A DNA stretch of 64,000 nt. Origin: Aptenodytes patagonicus. Its lineage: Eukaryota > Chordata > Aves > Sphenisciformes > Spheniscidae. Shown here one piece after another: positions 60,950-64,000 of the stretch (its first letter is position 1; every line of letters begins with the position of its first letter). Both the position numbers and the translations under genes were made by a program. The stretch is from assembly GCF_965638725.1 (NCBI RefSeq), contig NC_134970.1:3911001-3975000 (forward strand), read 5' to 3'. Below the pieces are notes generated by a model. That model was not told the origin of the DNA. It did not search any database and saw nothing but the letters and a program-made list of their open reading frames with translations.

Positions 60950-63662
60950 CTAGGACACGCTGCAGTGCTTGCTGCTGCCCCGTGGCTTCGCCGTCCTGCT
61001 CCCAGCCCTCCCCAGGGGCTCCCTGCCCAGGGAGCTCATCCCAGGCTTGGGGATGGGCTTCCCGAAGAAGAAACCCTCTTCCTCCGAGTCCGAGTCCGAA
61101 GATGAAGAGCAGGTGGGACACCAGGAGTCATCCTCCTCCGTGATGTCCTGTAGGTCGATGTCCTCCGGCCGTGGGCTGTATCGGGCAGGGGACATGCCCG
61201 CTTGGAAATGTGGGTTTCCATGGCCTGTGGGTGTTCGTGGGTCAGGGCCCCCCAGAACTGGATGGTTGGGGGCTCCAGGCCCATTTGGACCCTCTGTGCT
61301 GGGCTGGGGGCCGGAGGGGTGTCCGGCCGGTGGTCCCAGCATCCCTGCGTTCCCAGCATCCCTACGCCACTCCTTAGCGGCTGCTCCGTGGTCCTCCAGG
61401 CTCCTGAACGCTGGATGCATGGAGGCCTGATCCAGAAACGCCTCTGGAAGAAGGAAAGCAAGGATGGGTGAGGAAGGGGAAGGCCGAGCCTGCCCTGCTA
61501 CAGCCCCTCGTGCAGGGGAGGCTGCCCCGGGATGCAACGCAGGGTTGTACCAACCAAACCCCAGCTGCCAGCGCTCACCCTCCTGTGGGAGCTGGGCTGG
61601 GGGCTCGTCGCTGCTGCTCCAGCCCTGGGCTGTACCCATGCAATGTACCCCATAAAGTACCCAGGGGCTGAGCAGAGCCTGGTTTTACTCCCACTCCCCT
61701 CCCGCCATGTAGCAAGCGGAGCAGTAGGATCCCTACCAGCCCCTTCCACCCGCTGCCTGCAGCCCCCGGCCGCCGAGGTGCTGCCTGTCCCCGGCACGGT
61801 CCTGCTGGCGGGGCCGGCTCGGGAGAGGGGCGTCGAGTCGGGGGACGGGGCTGAGGCGATAGCTGAGTCGGAGGAGTCGGAGGCGGTGGAGGATGCATCC
61901 TGTCCCAGGCTACAGGTCTCGGAGCAGAAGAGCCGGCCGCGGCGGGAGGTGAGGGGCTGCCCGTGCAGCGGCTTTCGGCAGAGGCTGCAGCAGAAGCAGG
62001 CGGCTCGGGCATGCCAGTGCAGCCCTTGGTGGGTGGCCTCCTCGCTGTCGACACCTGAGGGGCAACCGCGGGTGAGGGGGAGGCTCTTCCCATCGCCGTG
62101 TGCCAAAACCCATCCTCCGCACCGAGCCACGGGGCTCTGGCTCAGCAGCCCTTCCAGCCCACATCCCGCCTGCCCGGGCAGGGAAGCCCCGCTGCACCCT
62201 GCCCCGGAGAGGGGGGGACAGGGGCCGTACCGATGGGGTCCCCGCAGGCCTGGCACAGCTCGGCGAAGAGGCTCTCGAAGCAGCCGCGGCAGCAGGGCCG
62301 GCCGCTCTTCATCACGTAGCGCTGCCCGCGCAGGGGCACGTCGCACTCCAGGCAGCAGAAGTGCTCCAGGTGCCAGCGCCGGCCCTCCGCTTCGATGCAC
62401 TCCTCCATGAAGATCAGCTGGAGGGGGGGAAACAACCCATCCTCTAAGCACCCAGCTAGAAAACCCGTAGCCCGGAGGATGCTTTGCTGTGCCGAGGAGA
62501 GAGGAGAAGCCCCCGTGCCTTGGCACGGGCATGGGGCTCTCTGTAAGGCTCAGGAAGGAACCTTTCCTCCTGCCCATCAGCGGCTCTTGCTGCATTTGCA
62601 GCCCCCAGCCAAGCACAGGAGCTTTTAACAACAGCAAAAGGGAGGTAAAAGCCTCTCCCCTGCCCGGCACCCACCTGGTCGCAGGAGGCACAGCGGGGTC
62701 GGAAGAGCTCGGCGTGGTGCCGGCCGCAGTAGATCCTCCCATCCTGCTGGAAGTAGATGAGGTCCACCAGGGGCTGGTGGCAGAAGTGGCAGGAGAAGCA
62801 GGATGGGTGCCAGAACTGGTCCCCCAGCCGGGATGCCGAAATCCCCGGGTCCCCTTTGTTCAGCTTCCTGCCGCACTGCAAGGCAGAGGGACGCGGGGTT
62901 TGGGATCAGGCTGGCTTTTGGGGACAGGTTCCCACTGGGGAATGGGTGCTGCCCGGTTCTGGGCGGGGGATGCCTCACCTTCTTGCAGGGACAGCCATGG
63001 CAGGGACCCGGCACGGGACATGCCAGCCCCTGCCCCAGGGCCTCCCGTCTCCGTCGGGCGCTGAACGCCCGTAGCTGCCTCCTCTCCTCCTCTGCGAGGT
63101 CGGGGCAGTACCGCTCCTGCATGGGGAGGCGGAGGTGAGAGGATGCACGGTGGGTGAAGCCCAGGGTGGGCAGCACCCAGCAAATACATGTCTTACATCG
63201 CAGTCCTGAGGAGGCAGCTGCTGCAGGAGGGCTCTGGCGCGGAGCCGGATCCTGTCGGCGGGAGAAGCAGGCTGCGGCGAGCGGGTGCCGAAGCACACCG
63301 GGACCTTGGGATGTCGCATGGGAGAGAGAAACACAAGCAGATTTTAAAATCTGCTTGGGGAATTAAGCTGCCTTGCTTCAGGTTGCTAAAATGCGTGTTT
63401 CATCTCGGGGCTGGGGGTGCTGGGCTGCGGGTACCACCCGTGGATGGCACCTGCAGGGCTGAGGGAGAGCGGGGAGCAGAGGGAGCCCCGCCAGACCCGG
63501 GGTGCTGCCCACCTCAGAGGGAGCGGGGTCCACAGGGGGCTCCAGGTACTCTTCCAGGGCACAGCCGGAGTCACTGTCGGATGAGGCCGGCGGGAGGCCG
63601 GTGGCAGTGCTGCAGGGGGGAGGCTCGTCTCGCTGGGGCCATGCGGGGCTCGGCAGGGACAT
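60950..63662 (-). CDS. PRICKLE4: Prickle-like protein 4 (PET and three LIM domains)
   Basis: Prickle proteins act in planar cell polarity at the membrane. Coding exons: 63662-63513, 63304-63197, 63116-62979, 62875-62675, 62417-62231, 62054-61737 and 61443-60950. They total 1596 nt for 531 aa; the human form is much shorter (about 344). Residues about 51-130 form the PET domain ([37 protein letters not shown]). LIM1 runs from CKKCGRKL to RPRCASCDQ and LIM2 from [16 protein letters not shown] to [13 protein letters not shown]3 is in the sixth exon ([25 protein letters not shown]). The tail has [19 protein letters not shown], close to human [17 protein letters not shown], and ends KHCSVS, a CaaX farnesylation box like CIIS of PRICKLE1/2. 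The start at 63662 lies 4 nt inside a clear acceptor (CTCTCCCCAG), so a non-coding 5' exon lies further right. The last donor (61737) was chosen because it alone keeps the frame. Confidence 0.95.
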
Positions 63663-63665
63663 GAG

Positions 63666-64000
63666 CTGGGGAGAGAGCATCAGAGCTGGTGAGACTCTCG
63701 GCGAGGCGGGGAGCAGGGGTCCATCCCCAGGACACGTATCATCCCACCTGCCTAGCGCCGACCTGTCTCCACGTGGCGGCAGGACGAGCAGCCCGTTGTC
63801 CCGGGGAGGGACCTCGGGGCAGGTCCAGCCGGGATGATGCTCAACGCCACCACGACCTTGAGATCCTCGGCTGAACGCCTGTAGAAGTCCAAGGGCTTTT
63901 AGAGGCTGCTCCTTTCTCTGCAGGGGTTATAAGCAAACCCACACCGAGGACATGGGTGCTCGGCAGGGCAGGGGCTTCGTCTGCCAAGCAGGAGGAGCTG
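63666..64000. other. PRICKLE4 upstream intron, no exon seen
   Basis: Sequence to the right of the first PRICKLE4 coding exon. No coding exon is visible on either strand. By synteny FRS3 should follow outside the window. Confidence 0.5.

Noticed and set aside
1-64000. CRISPR arrays, operons, bacterial promoters, tRNA and rRNA genes
   Set aside because: The window is vertebrate nuclear DNA with spliced genes. No direct-repeat and spacer pattern, tRNA cloverleaf or rRNA sequence was recognised.

Overview
The window is vertebrate nuclear DNA with intron-containing genes, and most likely from a bird. It matches human 6p21.1 in inverted order. The left edge should be the 3' end of CCND3, inferred from synteny only. 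It is followed by BYSL (-), MED20 (+), USP49 (+), TOMM6 (-), a periphilin-like gene (+) and PRICKLE4 (-). A sauropsid is suggested by short introns in GC-rich blocks, many uninterrupted G runs of 13-20 nt, no recognisable Alu/L1-type repeats, and proteins close to but distinct from mammalian ones. The species cannot be named from sequence alone.

Layout. 1-445: probable CCND3 3' UTR. 2.1-5.2 kb: BYSL, 7 coding exons, 446 aa. 5.18-5.33 kb: a 155-bp CpG-rich bidirectional promoter. 5.33-10.1 kb: MED20, 4 exons, 212 aa. 13.3-15.2 kb: a minisatellite and then the CpG-island promoter of USP49. 14-32.9 kb: USP49 intron 1, with no gene seen. 33-40.5 kb: five USP49 coding exons, 697 aa, then a candidate 8-kb 3' UTR. 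48.8-49.9 kb: TOMM6, 66 aa, converging on USP49. 49.9-60.2 kb: a GC-rich gene whose last exons match the C-terminal domain of periphilin-1. 60.4-63.7 kb: PRICKLE4, 7 exons, 531 aa, converging on the periphilin-like gene. All exon chains were assembled by eye, are in frame, and use GT/AG borders.

The main find is the periphilin-like gene at about 54.7-60.2 kb. I assembled 15 coding exons without an internal stop; the 5' end is open. Its C-terminal about 80 residues align with the HUSH-complex (TASOR-binding) end of PPHLN1. An RG[ND]E..RW module, present once in PPHLN1, is repeated here three times as near-identical 162-nt exons on a 250-bp period. PPHLN1 lies beside PRICKLE1 on human 12q12. 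USP49/USP44, CCND3/CCND2 and PRICKLE4/PRICKLE1 are also 6p21/12 pairs. I therefore infer a genome-duplication paralogue (ohnolog) of PPHLN1. I know of no human gene at this place.

The genes do not form one pathway. BYSL makes 40S ribosomal subunits, MED20 is a Mediator head subunit, USP49 removes ubiquitin from H2B, TOMM6 stabilises the mitochondrial import pore, and PRICKLE4 is a planar-polarity LIM protein. The periphilin-like protein would be expected to act in RNA-linked chromatin silencing.
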